Origin: JABDGM01 sp963738665
Lineage (GTDB): Bacteria; Planctomycetota; Planctomycetia; Pirellulales; Lacipirellulaceae
Assembly (NCBI GenBank): GCA_963738665.1
Contig: CAVTXL010000002.1
Coordinates: forward strand, 1,054,001-1,118,000
Direction of reading: 5' to 3'
DNA length: 64,000 nucleotides
Shown here: piece by piece, positions 48,422-59,387 of the stretch
Numbering within the stretch: the first letter of the stretch is position 1
How the letters are laid out: every line of letters starts with the position of its first letter
Program-made: the position numbers and the translations under genes
Notes under the pieces: model-generated
Seen by the model: the letters and a program-made list of their open reading frames with translations, nothing else
The model's database searches: none
What the model was told of the DNA's origin: nothing

Positions 48422-49629
48422 TCAATACGTCAGGCCGAGCTGCAGCAGCAACGAGTCGCCCAGGTTCATGTCGTCGCCGTCGCTGGCCAGCTTGATTTGG
48501 CGATTGAAGACGTAACCGATTTCCGCCCGGCTCGACAGGCCGCCGATGACCTTGTGTTGCAGCCCGAAGAGCAGCCGCCAGTCGCGCGAAGCGAGCGTGT
48601 CTGGCGTGCCGTCGCGCTGTTCGAAGGCCCAGATCTGGTTGCCAAAATCGCCCGCCACGTAGAACCAATACTCGTCCTGACCGGGCGCGGGCGACATCGA
48701 CAACCGCCAGGAAGCCTTTGGCGTGGGAAACACGGCCTGGTACTCGACGTCGTCGTTGGGTTTGTAGTCGAAGCCGGCGACCGGCACGACCTTCGACCAG
48801 CCGCCGTCGAGATAGGTCATGCCCAAAATCCATTTCCACTCGGGCGACGACTCAAAAATCGCCAGCGCGCGGCCGTTGATGCGAAAGGCGTCACTCGAAT
48901 CGAAGCTATGGTCGTCCGCATAGAAGCCCGGCGTGACGGCGAAATCGACGATCCACTGGTCGCCGAGCCGGCGAAAATGATGAAAATCAATCGACACATC
49001 GTTCAGCCGCGGCGGCAGATCGAGATCGGCCGGGCGATCGAGAAAATGGAGCGTGTACGCCGGCGTGATGACGATCGGCGTTTCGCGGGTGAAAAAGGGC
49101 AGGCCGAACACGACGTCGGATTCGAGGTCGGTCCATCCCAGGCTGTCGCTTTGGAACTGCGGTATCCAGGTGGCGTTGAAATTAATTTTTTGAAAGACGC
49201 CGCTTCGAGTTCCGGGCGGCAAGCAGGGACTTCGCGGCCGTGCCATCCGCGCGGCAATACCTGGATAGAGGCGGTTGCGTTGCGAACCCCGTGCTCGGCG
49301 GCGGGCCTCCCGGATAGACGCCGCCGCTCGGGCAGAGAGTTCGGCGTTGCAGGAGTCCGCGGCCGGATACGGTCGGCCAGGCCGCGGACTGGCCGAGTTG
49401 CGCCCGGCACCGCCAGCGGCGTGAGTGGGACTGGCCCCGGCATCGTGTACGACCGGCACCGGTTGGGCCGGGATGACCGTTTGGTACGGCACGGGTCGGA
49501 GATAATGTAGCCGCCGCGGCCCGGCAGCCGGCGTGGCCGGCGCAAGCGTGGCCATACGGAGATTGTGCCGACGGCAGCGCTCGCACACGCCAGGCAGGCC
49601 AGGGCCAAGATCGTCCGCCGCGTACCCAT
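48422..49629 (-). CDS. Exported outer membrane beta-barrel-like protein (frame broken in Pro-rich region)
   Basis: The ATG at 49629 gives a signal peptide (TRRTILALACLACASAAVG) in one frame. A Pro/Arg-rich region up to about 49220 is open in all three frames, so the exact break cannot be placed. From GVFQKINFNATWIPQFQ on, the frame ending at 48422 is clear. Alternating strands such as WIVDFAVTPGFYADDHSF and AEIGYVFNRQIKLAS, and the aromatic C-terminus LLLQLGLTY, fit an outer membrane barrel. I recall a DUF6268 family of this kind; the assignment is tentative. Confidence 0.7.
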
Positions 49630-49655
49630 CGTGCGTTTGCGCCCGTCTTGGGGTG

Positions 49656-50859
49656 TTAACGGGCAAGGCCCACAGTGAACGTCGGACCGAAAAAGCCGAT
49701 GTCGTTGCTGCTCAGGCCGGTCGGGAAGCCCCACTCCCAGATTTGGCCCTCCAAGTAGGCGCCGCCAAACAGCCGCGCGCCGCTGGCCAGGCTCCGCGAG
49801 TATTCAAAGCCGATCTGCGCCTCCCACGATTGGATCGAGTCTTCGAAATTGATGCCGTGGGGCAGCCCGCTGATGGCGACTCCCGTGCCGCTCGTCGCGA
49901 AGCTCGACTTCGAGTCGCCGAACAGAAACGACGTCCGCAGCGTCATCAAAAACGCGAGCCCGTCCAGATAGAACACGGGTCGCGCGGCCGGAAAACGCAA
50001 TCGTCGGCCCCACGCCCGAAAAATCTGATTTGGCCACCAAATTGCCGTCGAAATCGGACGAGACGACGCCCTGGTTGATCGTGCCGACGATGTGCCCGTT
50101 CAGGTCATAGTCGATTTTTGCATACCGCACGCCGCCCGCAACTTGGAAATCCCAATTGTGAAATTCACCGTCCTGCGTCGCTTCGAGATCGATCACGTTA
50201 AATCTTAAATCGCTGCCCAGGCTAAGCGCCAGGCTATCTGCCGGCGCGATACCGTCGAGATCGACGGCGTCTCCGACCGGCAGGTCCTCGATGTTAAAGC
50301 TACCGGCCCCCGAATGGTCGTACCACCACCACCGCCCGCGGATGCCGAAGCCGGCCGCGCCTTTGTAGCCGGCCCAGACGCGGGGAGAGAACTCGAAGTC
50401 AAAGTCCGGCTGGAAGTCAAACGAATCGATCGCGATGGGGGCCGCCGAGTCCAGGGTGATCGTGCTTGCCGGCAGCGATAACGCACCCGTGCGGGCCTCC
50501 AGCACAGTCCCTTCAAAGCCCGCATAAAACCCGCCCCAACTATCGGGCAACGAGGGAAAGGAAATCGGCGGAGGCGCCGGGGCCGTGGCGTAGGGGACCG
50601 CCGTCGGCGGCGGCGCGGGCGTGGTCACGTATTGAGCCGGTTGCGCATAGGGATCGAACGGGGCCGCAGGCGGCAGCGCCGGCGGATAGATCGCTGGCGG
50701 CGCGACGACGGTGCCCTGCGACGTGTAGGGCAGAGCAGAAGGCGGCGGCTGATAGCCGGGCGCAACCGGCGACGGAATTCGCACGTCCTGGGCCGGCAAG
50801 CGCAGCGCCTGGCCGGCGACCAGCAGCAACCCCAACAGACAGAAAAGTTCACGGCGCAT
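49656..50859 (-). CDS. Lpg1974-like outer membrane beta-barrel protein (frame broken)
   Basis: The signal peptide (FCLLGLLLVAGQALRLPAQ) is followed by a long Pro/Ala/Tyr-rich linker. A barrel domain then starts WGGFYAGFEGTVLEARTG and includes RVWAGYKGAAGFGIRGRWW, the style of the Legionella major-outer-membrane-like (Lpg1974) family. Near 49985 (GGCCGCGCGACCC on the coding strand) the frame changes to RPVFYLDGLAFLMTLRTSF and ends with the aromatic FGPTFTVGLAR at 49656. It lies 27 bases upstream of the previous barrel gene on the same strand, probably in one operon. Pore function is known for the family, not shown here. Confidence 0.75.
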
Positions 50860-51077
50860 TTCGCGGCCCCAAGCGGTAGACGAGCCCCAGCGATCGCTTT
50901 GCGTCCGCTCTGCCCGTCATTGCGTCACTGCAACTCGCATCAAGCGATTCGCGCAGAGCATCCGCCGGGGCGAGTAAGTACCAATGGGCCGTGCTTGGGT
51001 CAACGGCAGTCAGAAGGCCCACCGCTAGCAAAGCAGGCACAACCGGACATCGCGACGACTCGCCGATAAGATGCAGA

Positions 51078-51388
51078 CTATTCCCAGCGAAATTCCGCAC
51101 TGGCCGACCTCAGGCCGCGCCACATCCCGCCGAGTCGCACCAAGCCTGTCCGTTCGCTGCCGCTGGCATCGGCCAGGGTGACTGTGAGTACTCGCCGCGC
51201 TTTCTCACGATGAATGGGAATCGCGTCCGTTCGACCGTTGGAGCTGCGAATCGCAAAGCCCGAAACCCATTTTCCACTGCGCGGCGAAATAGCGACTCTC
51301 GTTCGCGAACGCGGTCCATCCGGTGCAAACATACGGCACACGCAACCGCCAACGCGAATACGGTAGCAGCCATAATGCTCGACAACAT
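51078..51388 (-). CDS. Small membrane-anchored hypothetical protein (frame broken)
   Basis: Starts at 51388 with one hydrophobic helix (MLSSIMAATVFALAVACAVC) and a charged stretch RVRERESLFRRAV. The frame then shifts near 51275 (CCGCGCAGTGG) to read KWVSGFAIRSSNGRTDAIPI and LTVTLADASGSERTGLVRLG, ending at 51078. The layout is like a pilin-type or single-span anchored protein, but no prepilin site is clear. Function unknown. Confidence 0.5.
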
Positions 51389-51456
51389 GGGTTCCCCTTT
51401 TCAAAATGGTCCTGGGGGCGGTTTTGCAGCCGCCTAGCGACACGGCTAATATACTT

Positions 51457-51552
51457 GAAGCAGTTTCAAAACCACCGGGGACTGGCTCAATTTCCGCAGT
51501 CCGCGGGGCAAATTGTGCCAGTCCCCTTCTGAAGTCGTTTTGAAACTGCTTC
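51457..51552. repeat. Long inverted repeat between the anchored protein gene and ispG
   Basis: The outer arms are GAAGCAGTTTCAAAAC 51457-51472 and GTTTTGAAACTGCTTC 51537-51552 (16 bp, perfect). The inner arms are GGGGACTGGC 51477-51486 and GCCAGTCCCC 51517-51526, extended by AATTT/AAATT. It begins just after the ispG stop region on the minus strand and could end transcription of ispG, but there is no clean T-run. Confidence 0.8.
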
Positions 51553-51577
51553 TAGTCGCGTTCCGCTCGAATATCAC

Positions 51578-52712
51578 TCATTGTGCGGAGATCAACCGAT
51601 CCACCTCCGCCTTCAGCCGCGGCAAAATCGCCTCATACGGAAACTGCCCCAAGCGTCTCGCCGCCGCGCTTGAGGTTCACGTAGTTCGGCCCGCACCACA
51701 GGCCCAGGTCGGCGTCGTCCGTTTCGCCCGGGCCGTTCACGCGGCAGCCCATCACGGCGATCGTGATCTTGTGCTCGCGGGCGTACTCGGTCATCCGTTT
51801 GACGTCTTCGGCCAGCTCGACGAACGCCTGGTTCTCGACCCGCGAGCAGCTCGGGCAACTGATGATGTTCAGCGTCGACAGACCGTAATCGACGACCGAC
51901 CGCACGCGGCCGAGCGAGATGTCGGCCAGAATCTGCCGCCCGGCTGCAATCTCTTCTGGTTTGCGGTCGTTCGGCACGGTGAGTGAGACGCGAATCGTGT
52001 CGCCGATGCCGCGGCTGATGAGCTGCTCGAACGCGATCCGCGTCTTGATGATGCCGTCCGGCGGCAGACCGGCCTCCGTCACTCCCAAATGGAGCGGTAC
52101 GTCCGGCCGGGCCTCGGCAAAGCGGCGATTGACCTCGATCACTTCCCGCGGGTCGGAGTCCTTCAAGGACACGCAGTAACGTGTGAACCCCAGCTCATCG
52201 AGCAGCCGGCAATGCTCGAGTGCGCTGTCGAGCATCGGCGAGAGCTTGTCGCTCGCGTCGTATTTGGCCCGTTTGTCGGGGTCGACGCTGCCGCAGTTGA
52301 CGCCGATCCGCATCGCGCAGTCGTTGTCGCGGGCGACGCCGACCAGGTACGCCACCTTTTCCTGCCAAGGCTTCGTCCGCTCGTGGTGATACAGATGGCC
52401 CGGGTTGTAGCGGAGCTTGTCGACATGCGGGGCGATCCGCTCGGCCAGGCGGTAGTTTTCCTGCAGGTCGACGACCAGGTTGGCCTTTGTCTGCCGCCGA
52501 ATCTCGGCCACCGCTTCGGCCTCGGCCGGGTTATCAACGGCAATCCGCACGACGTCGGCCCCGGCCGCGGAGAGTGCATTCACCTGGGCCACCGTTGCGT
52601 CAATGTCGCGCGTCGGCGTGGCCGTCATGCTCTGCACGGCGATCGGCTGGCCGGCGCCGATCGTGACGGTGCCGATGCGAACAGAGCGGGTTGGATTGCG
52701 ATCGATCTTCAT
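51578..52712 (-). CDS. ispG: 4-hydroxy-3-methylbut-2-enyl diphosphate synthase (frame broken near the end)
   Basis: Iron-sulfur enzyme of the MEP isoprenoid pathway. N-terminus IGTVTIGAGQPIAVQSMT; the cluster cysteines are in IISCPSCSRVENQAFVEL and VMGCRVNGPGETDDADLG, followed by LWCGPNYVNLKRGGETLG. The frame ending at 51633 then gives only AVSV, while the frame next to it reads QFPYEAILPRLKAEVDRLI and stops at 51578. One G too many in the run at the LG codons (plus about 51645) would explain it. It keeps the full TIM-barrel and the cluster domain, so the enzyme is surely functional. Confidence 0.92.
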
Positions 52713-52742
52713 TTCAAGTCCGGACCAAGATGATCCGGCTAG

Positions 52743-53466
52743 TTATTCCCAAAGTAATGACCCAATCCGCACGATCGTCGCCCCTTCGCGAATCGCGACT
52801 TCAAAATCGCCGCTCATCCCCATCGAGAGTTCATTAAATCGGATACCGTTCGGCGTGCGTGCATTTTAATTTGTCTCTCAGCTCCCGCAGCGTCGCGAAG
52901 TTGCGCCCGCGCCCTCCTCGCCTCCTTCCAGCGCCGCCATCGTCATAAGTCCGCAGACGGCAGCGTCCCCATATTGTGGCGCCTTCGCCAGCAGCGGTTC
53001 TACTTCCTCCGGCGCCAGCCCATGCTTCGCCGCCTCGCCCGACGTGTTCACCTCTAATAATACCTTCACGGGCGGCCTCCGGTTTGCCTCTTCGCTTCCA
53101 ACTTGAGTCGCCTTGGCCTCCTCGTCAATCGCCGCCAACAACCGCTCGCTATCCACACTGTGAATCATGCTCACCAGTGGCAGCGTCCGCCGCACCTTGT
53201 TCCGCTGCAAATGCCCGACGAGATGCCACTGAACGGGCATCCCCGTCGGCCTGATCACCTCACTGACCAGGTCCACCTTCTGCCACAATTCCTGGGGGCG
53301 ACTCTCCCCCAATTCAAAACAACCCGCCTCGACCAGTTCCGCCGCCTCGCGGCCCCACGTACTTCGTTACGCCCACCAGCATGACCTCCTCCGCCCGCCG
53401 CCCAGCCGCCTCAGCGGCCCGAGCGATCCGCTCGCGAACGTGGCGAAGATTGTCGGCTATGGACAT
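52743..53466 (-). CDS. YggS/PROSC-family PLP-binding protein (frame broken three times)
   Basis: Pyridoxal-phosphate homeostasis protein. Start ATG 53466 (MSIADNLRHVRERIARAAEAAG). The PLP lysine is in VMLVGVTKYVGP. The frame changes near 53360 (GGCCGCGAGGCGG) to GESRPQELWQKVDLV and continues through WHLVGHLQRNKVRRTL and KVLLEVNTSGEAAKHG. It changes again near 52905 (GGGCGCGGGCGC) to NFATLRELRDKL, and near 52860 to NELSMGMSGDFEVAIREGA. It ends in VRIGSLLWE at 52743. All family landmarks are kept in order. It follows ispG upstream on the same strand. Confidence 0.8.
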
Positions 53467-53659
53467 CGGATAAGATGGGAAATGAAGAATGACAAATTTC
53501 AAAGTAAGTCAAACGAGTGGTGGATGACTTGTGGCCGATAGCATTCAAAAACCACAGCCGTTCCCACGGCTGGGTGACGGCTTGTATCAATCACACTCGC
53601 ATGGGCGACTACGAACTGCCGCCTTATTTGAACACATTCGTCATTCGTCTATCGCCATT

Positions 53660-55443
53660 TTAGCATGCTTCGATCTCGATCCACTCGTCCGACTTGCCCA
53701 TTGCGTGGATGCGGCAGGCGTAGAATTCGCCGGCGATGTTTTGGCCTAAGAGCGTGCGGTTGCCGGCCGGTGCGAGCGAGCGATAGAACAGCCACTGGGC
53801 AGTGCTGCATTGGCGCGAAAGCCGACCGCCACGTCGCGGGCGACCGCCTCAAGCGCCTCCCCAACGGTGAGTTGCCGCCAGGTGCGGTCCTTCTTGGCCC
53901 GCCGCGAATCAAGATCAATCAGTAGTGGGCAATACATTGCGCGGCCGTTTGCCTGTTGTGACAATCCAAGCGCTTCGTCGACCGGTTCGAGCCGACCCCC
54001 GCGAGGATCGCTCCGCCATTCGGACAGAGCTAGCGGCAGCATAGCCGCCCGTAACTTGCCACTCGCCAGCACACCATCGCGAGTTTCTTCTTCCGGCTGC
54101 CAGGTCATCCCCGGCCCGATCGGCAATCGGGTGGAATGCGTCAGTTCGTGCGGCGTTCCGTCGGCCGAAATGACAACGTCGGCCAGGTACAGCACGCGGT
54201 CGGTCCGCGACAAAAGCACCTGCCGCTCCAGCCGCAGGCCATGCGACAATTCCGTGCACAGCTCCAAATAGTCGCACTTGTCGTCGGTCTGCCAGCAGGC
54301 CTGCTCCCATTCGCCGCGGAAGCGGACCGGCTCGCCGTCGCACGTCGTTTGGCTACTCCACAGCCCGGCCAACAGCCGCTTTCGGCCGACCGCCAATTCG
54401 ATCCGCATCGGCTCATCGGCGTAGTTGAGTGCCAGCCGCACCGCCGAGCGCTTCCAGTCGGTGGCGAGCACCGCGACGCCGGCCCACTCCGATTCGAGCG
54501 ACACGTCCGGCAGGTCGCGCTTGTGAATGCGCAGTTGTTTCGGCAGCACGCCTTTCGGCAACAGGGCATCTGCCGCCGCGCAGTCGGCCCTGTCGCCGAC
54601 CAGTTGCAACGCCATGCGATACAAACCGGCTGGCCAAGCGGCCTTCGATTTCGACGGCGCCTGCTTCGCCGGCTCGCCCAACATGAATTGCCCGTCCAGC
54701 CCCGTCAGCCGAACGGCGTGCCGCACCAGCCACTGGTATTGAACCTCGGCTTCGCGCGACCAACAGCCGCGCTTGAGGCGCTCGCCCATCCAGCGGCACC
54801 GCGTCCACGACGCCCACAGCGGGCCTAGCACCGGTAGCAGTCGGCCGTGCAGCATGCCCTGGCCGTCGGTCCACTCGACGAGCGCTTCGCTCAGCGCCGC
54901 GCGAGCTGCGCTGCGCAAGCAGTGGATTGACTCCAATTCCGGAAACAAGTAACTCAGCGCCAGCGGCAGCTCGCCGGCGAGCAATTGCTGGCGGAGCAGC
55001 TCGCGCGGATTGCCGTCGCGGTCGACTGACATCAGGGCGGCATCGCCGGCCAGCGACCGCAGCCGCTCGGTCAGGTCCCACCATAGATCTGGCGTCGCCG
55101 ACGCGGCGGCCGCGGGCAGGGCGTAGGCCGCGGCGAGCGCGAACCACGCTGGGGCTTCGTCGGGCTGGCCGACATTCGATAGCAACTCATAGATCGCCGG
55201 CAGCGTGAAATCCGAAGCGGCAAAGTCTTCGTCCACCACCCACCACAGCGGCGGACGCTTGCCCGCAAGAAACGGCGGTTTCACCGGCCGCTTGCGGCGT
55301 GCCAGGTGTTTCTGCCAGCCTGTCCAATGGGTGCGCGCGTCGCCGCCGCATGCGTCCACGAGTCGCCGCGGCGCAGAGCGGTGCCACAGCGGTCGACTAT
55401 TCGTGTCCGCTTGGATATCGGTCGGATGGGTAACGATGGCCAT
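53660..55443 (-). CDS. Large hypothetical protein (frame broken near the end)
   Basis: About 594 residues once the frame is corrected near 53810 (one C missing at CTGCCCAGTGG), after which it reads QWLFYRSLAPAGNRTLLGQN and ends IEIEAC at 53660. There is no signal peptide. The N-terminal half is helical and Leu/Ala/Trp-rich (TPDLWWDLTERLRSLAGDAA), and the C-terminal half is beta-rich (FRGEWEQACWQTDDKCDYLE; RLERQVLLSRTDRVLYLADV). That order recalls the helical and sheet halves of polysaccharide lyases of the heparinase type, but no catalytic residues were identified, so I leave the function open. Confidence 0.7.
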
Positions 55444-55698
55444 TTCGGATTGACTTCAGTTACCGTAACGAAAATGCTTGATTGGCGGCCTGCAGCGGTT
55501 GATGCAGATTCGCTCGGGCTGGCGCTCGTCGCCAGCGACGACCGATCTATGCCCATGCGCAAAAGCACCGATTGGACGGCCGCGCCGCGAGCCGGTATCT
55601 TACGGAGTGGAGCGACACGCGTCGAGGGGCTCGCCGAAGGTAGTCGTTGCAGAACGCGGTCGCAAGCAGGGCGACACGCTGTGTCAAAGGAGTCGTAC

Positions 55699-56707
55699 CG
55701 TGTCTATTTTCGATGTTCGGCCAGCTACTGCCGCCGTCGTCTTAACAATTCTGTTGTTCGTTTCGTCCTGCACTCGCTCAGAAAACAAACCAGACAAAGC
55801 TGCGACTTCCCAAGCGGGCGCGTTGGCGAGCAAGACGTCTGCCGGTTCCGATTCCCAGCTAGTAGAGCACTCAAAGCTGATAGCGACGGCAACCGACGAT
55901 GAGGTGGCCTCGAAACCTTCGGCCGCCACCGTCGCTGCTCCAACCAACATAGCGACTTCGCAAGAACCGACTCGCGAAACGGAAGACGTGGCGATCGAGC
56001 AGCCCCGCCCCAAGCCTCGACCCAAGCTGCCGCCGCCCGAGGGAGCCCAGCGGCTCTCGCCCGCCTTCGACGTCTGGATCGATCCCAAACAGGGCGTCGT
56101 CATCATTGATGGCGAAATCTCGCTTCGCGAAGGCATGCTCGAAATGTTCGCCTGTACCCGCGGAACCAAAGAGCATGAGTCCGTCGTCTCGGCGAACACA
56201 CAGGCGTATCTCGTCCACGCCGGGCTGCTGGGCCTCGGCGCCGAGCCGGGCCACCCGGTCGTGTTTCAACCTGATTTTCAGCCGCCGTCTGGCCCCGAAA
56301 TTGAAATCACTGTCCACTGGCGCGACGAAAATGGCAAAGAGCAGTCGGCCCGCGCACAAGACATGATCGAAGACACCCGCACCAGAAAGGCAATGACATA
56401 CCCCTTCGTCTTCGCCGGCAGCCTGTTTTACAAAGACCCCGAAACGGGCAAGCAGTTCTACATGGCAGAGAGCGGCGACTTCATCTGCGTTTCGAATTTC
56501 TCGACGGCCATGCTCGATATCCCGGTGAAAAGCTCGCAGCAGAATGATTCACTCGAATTCGTGGCCTTCACCGAACACATTCCGCCCCTAGGCACGCCCG
56601 TGCAGATGATTCTCAAGCCGAAGCTGAAGCCCGACGAAAAGAGCGCCAAAGAAGATGGAGCGAAAGCAGAGGAAGCAAAAGCGGAAAAGAAGTCGGCGAA
56701 AGACTGA
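55699..56707 (+). CDS. YdjY-domain lipoprotein
   Basis: The GTG at 55699 is chosen as start: AAAGGAG lies at 55685-55691, and the N-terminus is then a short signal with a lipobox (LTILLFVSSC). Longer in-frame extensions upstream are not protein-like. After a low-complexity linker with Pro/Lys repeats, the YdjY-type domain runs from FDVWIDPKQGVVIIDGEISL through KEHESVVSANTQAYLVHAGL to FVAFTEHIPPLGTPVQMIL. The end is a Lys/Ala/Glu-rich tail. It would be anchored facing the periplasm; its role is not known. Confidence 0.82.
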
Positions 56708-56875
56708 AATCGCGGGCCCACATCACGTTTTCTCGTTACGACGCAGAAGGTGGGGAACGAGACGTTGGGAACGCTATTCTTGGCTAATACAGATGGTAGG
56801 ACGACCGACTTCTGATTGATGGAGATCAGCGATGATTAGTGTTCTCACCCTCTTCATTCTTTCCCAGCGCCGAAC

Positions 56876-58155
56876 TCACTCCGTCTTCACATTATAGCAA
56901 TAAAGCAAATCCTGATCGCGCAAATAGAGTTTGCCGCCGGAGACGACCGGATGGGTCCAAATCCGGCCGTTCTGTTTGCGAATCTTGGTTTGCGGGCTCA
57001 GCTCAAACCGGCTGATTTCCTTCCAGCCCTCCCGCGACGGCTCGACCAGGGCCACGTCGGCGTCGGCTTCGCCGTCGCTCTCGCTCAGGCAGTACAACCG
57101 GCCGTCGGCAAATGTGATCGCCCCTTTGCCGAAAGTCGAATCCCGTTCCCGCCACATCCGTTTGCCGGTGCTCGCGTCCATGCAGATCCAGCCGACGTCG
57201 TCGCAATGACCGTAGAGGTAGTCGCCCACCTTAATCACGCCGCCATGATGGTTCTTGAGCACTTGGTTCTCGAAGACCTTGGTGGCCGTATTGTCCGCAC
57301 CGATCTCAACCAGCATGCACTGGGCGCTATAACCCGACGTGGCAAACACGTGATTGTCCCAGGCGATTGGCGTGGGAATGCAGGCCACGTCGCCGTTGAA
57401 ATCGACCTGCCACAGCACCTTGCCGCTCTCCACGTCCAGGCCCACCAGCCGCGTCGTGAGCAATTGCACGTACTGCGGCTGGCCGTGAAACTCGTGGCGA
57501 ATGACCGAAGCGTAATGGGCGACGTCGTCGAGTTCTTTCGTTTGCCACAGCAATTCGCCCGTGTTCTTGTCCAGCGCCGCAATCGAGCCCTGCTTGCCGC
57601 CGGGCGTACAAACCACGCGGTCTCCGTCCATCAGCACTGATTCGGCGTAGCCCCATTTCGGCACGGTGCCCCCCAGATCCTGCATCGATTTCTTCCACAC
57701 GATGTGCCCGTCGCTCGCCCCCGCGCAAACCAACGCGCCGGCGCCGCTCAAGGCATAGACGTTGCCGCCGGACACCGTCGGCGTCCCCGCGAGCCGTCGC
57801 TCCAGTCGTTTTTCAGAGTTTCCCCCAGTGCGGCGTGCCAGATTTCCGTCCCCTGGTTCGCGTCGAGGCAGAGCAAATAATCCACCCCGTTGCGCCCCCC
57901 CAAAACATAAAGCCGCCCATCGACAATCGCCGGCCCGCCAAAGCCGACGCCGCAGTCCGTGTTCATCCACAAGCGCCGCGGTCCGCCGGCTGGCCACGAT
58001 TTGAGGAGCCCCGTTTCACTCGATTTGTTATCGCGATTTGGCCCCTGCCACTGCGGCCAATTCTCCGCGTTGGCGCAAAGGGACGCGGACTCCGCCAATA
58101 GGAAACCGAGCGCAATTGCAATTCCGACGAAGTCATGAACGGAGTATCTGGTCAT
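56876..58155 (-). CDS. Exported PQQ-like beta-propeller repeat protein (frame broken)
   Basis: The start is ATG 58155 (MTRYSVHDFVGIAIALGFLL), a signal peptide. ENWPQWQGPNRDN is the usual opening of planctomycete PQQ-like propellers. Near 57795 the frame changes at CGCGGGGACGCC (probably one G missing in the run) and continues as TPTVSGGNVYALSGAGALVC. Repeated blades such as YLLCLDANQGTEIWHAALGE and LVGLDVESGKVLWQVDFNGD carry the W/G-x-x-x-W pattern. The end is DLLYCYNVKTE. Whether it binds PQQ is unknown; many such proteins are structural or linked to sulfatases. Confidence 0.85.
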
Positions 58156-58323
58156 CACAAAACTCAAGCGAGAAAGGGTCAACGGCCCGCAGGCCAAGCA
58201 CAGCAAGTCAGCGGCGACCGCTGAAAGTATGTAAGTATAGGCCGCCGAATGAAGAAATGCATTCTATTAGCCGTGTTGGCTCTCGCCTAGTCACTGTCGG
58301 CGCCGCCCGCTACACTTGCCAGA

Positions 58324-59289
58324 ATGAAAGTACTTGTCGGCGTTGATGGCTCGTCAAACTCGCTCGCTGCGGTGGAATTTGTCGGCCGTGCGCTTTCCTC
58401 CGAGCGCGATGAGATCGTCCTCTTCTACGCCGCGCCCGAGATCTCGTTCGGCGGCGAAGAGCATCTCGACCCGGCCGTCCAGGAGAGGGCCCGCAGCGCC
58501 CTCAGCCGGGCCGTGTTCGATGAAGCGCTCGCCCGCCTCGATCCAGCCTGGCAAAAGCAAGCGGAAGCCGTTGAAGTTGCCGGCTCCCCAAGCTCCGCGA
58601 TCTTGGCCGCCGCCGACGAGCGCCAGGTCGATCTTGTCGCCGTCGGCTTTCGCGGCACCAGCTTGCTCGAACGCTTCATGCTCGGCAGCGTCAGCCGGGC
58701 CGTCGTCGAATCGGCCCACGTGCCGGTGCTGGTCGTCAAGAGCGAGCCGGTCGACGACGGCGGTCACGTGGAAAGACCCGCCGAGCAAACCCTCGAAAAG
58801 CCGGCCGGCACGGGCGACCAGCTACTCCGCCTGCTCGTGGCCTATGACGGTCCTGTGATCGGCGAGCGCATCGCCGCGCTCTTGAACCGCGTCGAGTGGC
58901 CCTCATTCACTGAGGGCGGTGTGATGACGGTCGTGCAGCCCATGTTTCTCACCCAGTTGCCCGATTGGCTCCGCCACCAGCAAAAGCGCGACCCCGACGT
59001 CGCCGCCATGGCCCAGGCTTGGCAACTCGAGCACGAGCAAAACGTGGCCGCGGCGCGGGTTGAACTCGTGGCCTTTCAAGCCAAGTTGCCCGCCGCGTTT
59101 CGCAAGCTGCCGCCGCTGGTCGTCGAGGGCCGGCCCGCCGATCAACTGCTGGCCACGCTCAATCAAAAGCAGCACGACCTGGTCGTCGTCGGCAGCCGCG
59201 GCCGCGGCAATGTCGCTCGCTTGCTGCTTGGCAGCACGTCAGCCGAAGTGCTGACGCGGTCGCCCTGCTCGGTGCTGATCGTGCGGTGA
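58324..59289 (+). CDS. Universal stress protein with two Usp domains
   Basis: Tandem UspA protein of 321 residues. Domain 1 starts MKVLVGVDGSSNSLAAVEF and has the nucleotide-binding pattern GFRGTSLLERFMLGSVSRAV. Domain 2 starts LLRLLVAYDGPVIGERIAA and has GSRGRGNVARLLLGSTSAEV, so both keep the G-x2-G-x9-G-S/T signature of ATP-binding members. Cytoplasmic. The gene is intact and stands alone, divergent from the PQQ protein gene. Confidence 0.88.
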   Translation: MKVLVGVDGSSNSLAAVEFVGRALSSERDEIVLFYAAPEISFGGEEHLDPAVQERARSALSRAVFDEALARLDPAWQKQAEAVEVAGSPSSAILAAADERQVDLVAVGFRGTSLLERFMLGSVSRAVVESAHVPVLVVKSEPVDDGGHVERPAEQTLEKPAGTGDQLLRLLVAYDGPVIGERIAALLNRVEWPSFTEGGVMTVVQPMFLTQLPDWLRHQQKRDPDVAAMAQAWQLEHEQNVAAARVELVAFQAKLPAAFRKLPPLVVEGRPADQLLATLNQKQHDLVVVGSRGRGNVARLLLGSTSAEVLTRSPCSVLIVR

Positions 59290-59387
59290 GAGCTAACCAT
59301 TCAGCAGGCTAAAGAGAATTCACTCTAGTGAGGCGGCCGAGCAAGCGCGCCGACGTAATATCTCGCCCCTCGCCCGTCAATCCTTCT

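Noticed and set aside
48497..49510. Open frame of 337 codons antisense to the barrel protein gene
   Set aside because: The minus strand encodes a coherent exported barrel protein; the plus frame is Arg-rich with no motif.
2002..58155. Programmed ribosomal frameshifting as the cause of the many frame changes
   Set aside because: Both directions of shift are required, no shared slippery heptamer is present at the sites, and housekeeping genes not known to use recoding are affected. Sequence error is simpler.
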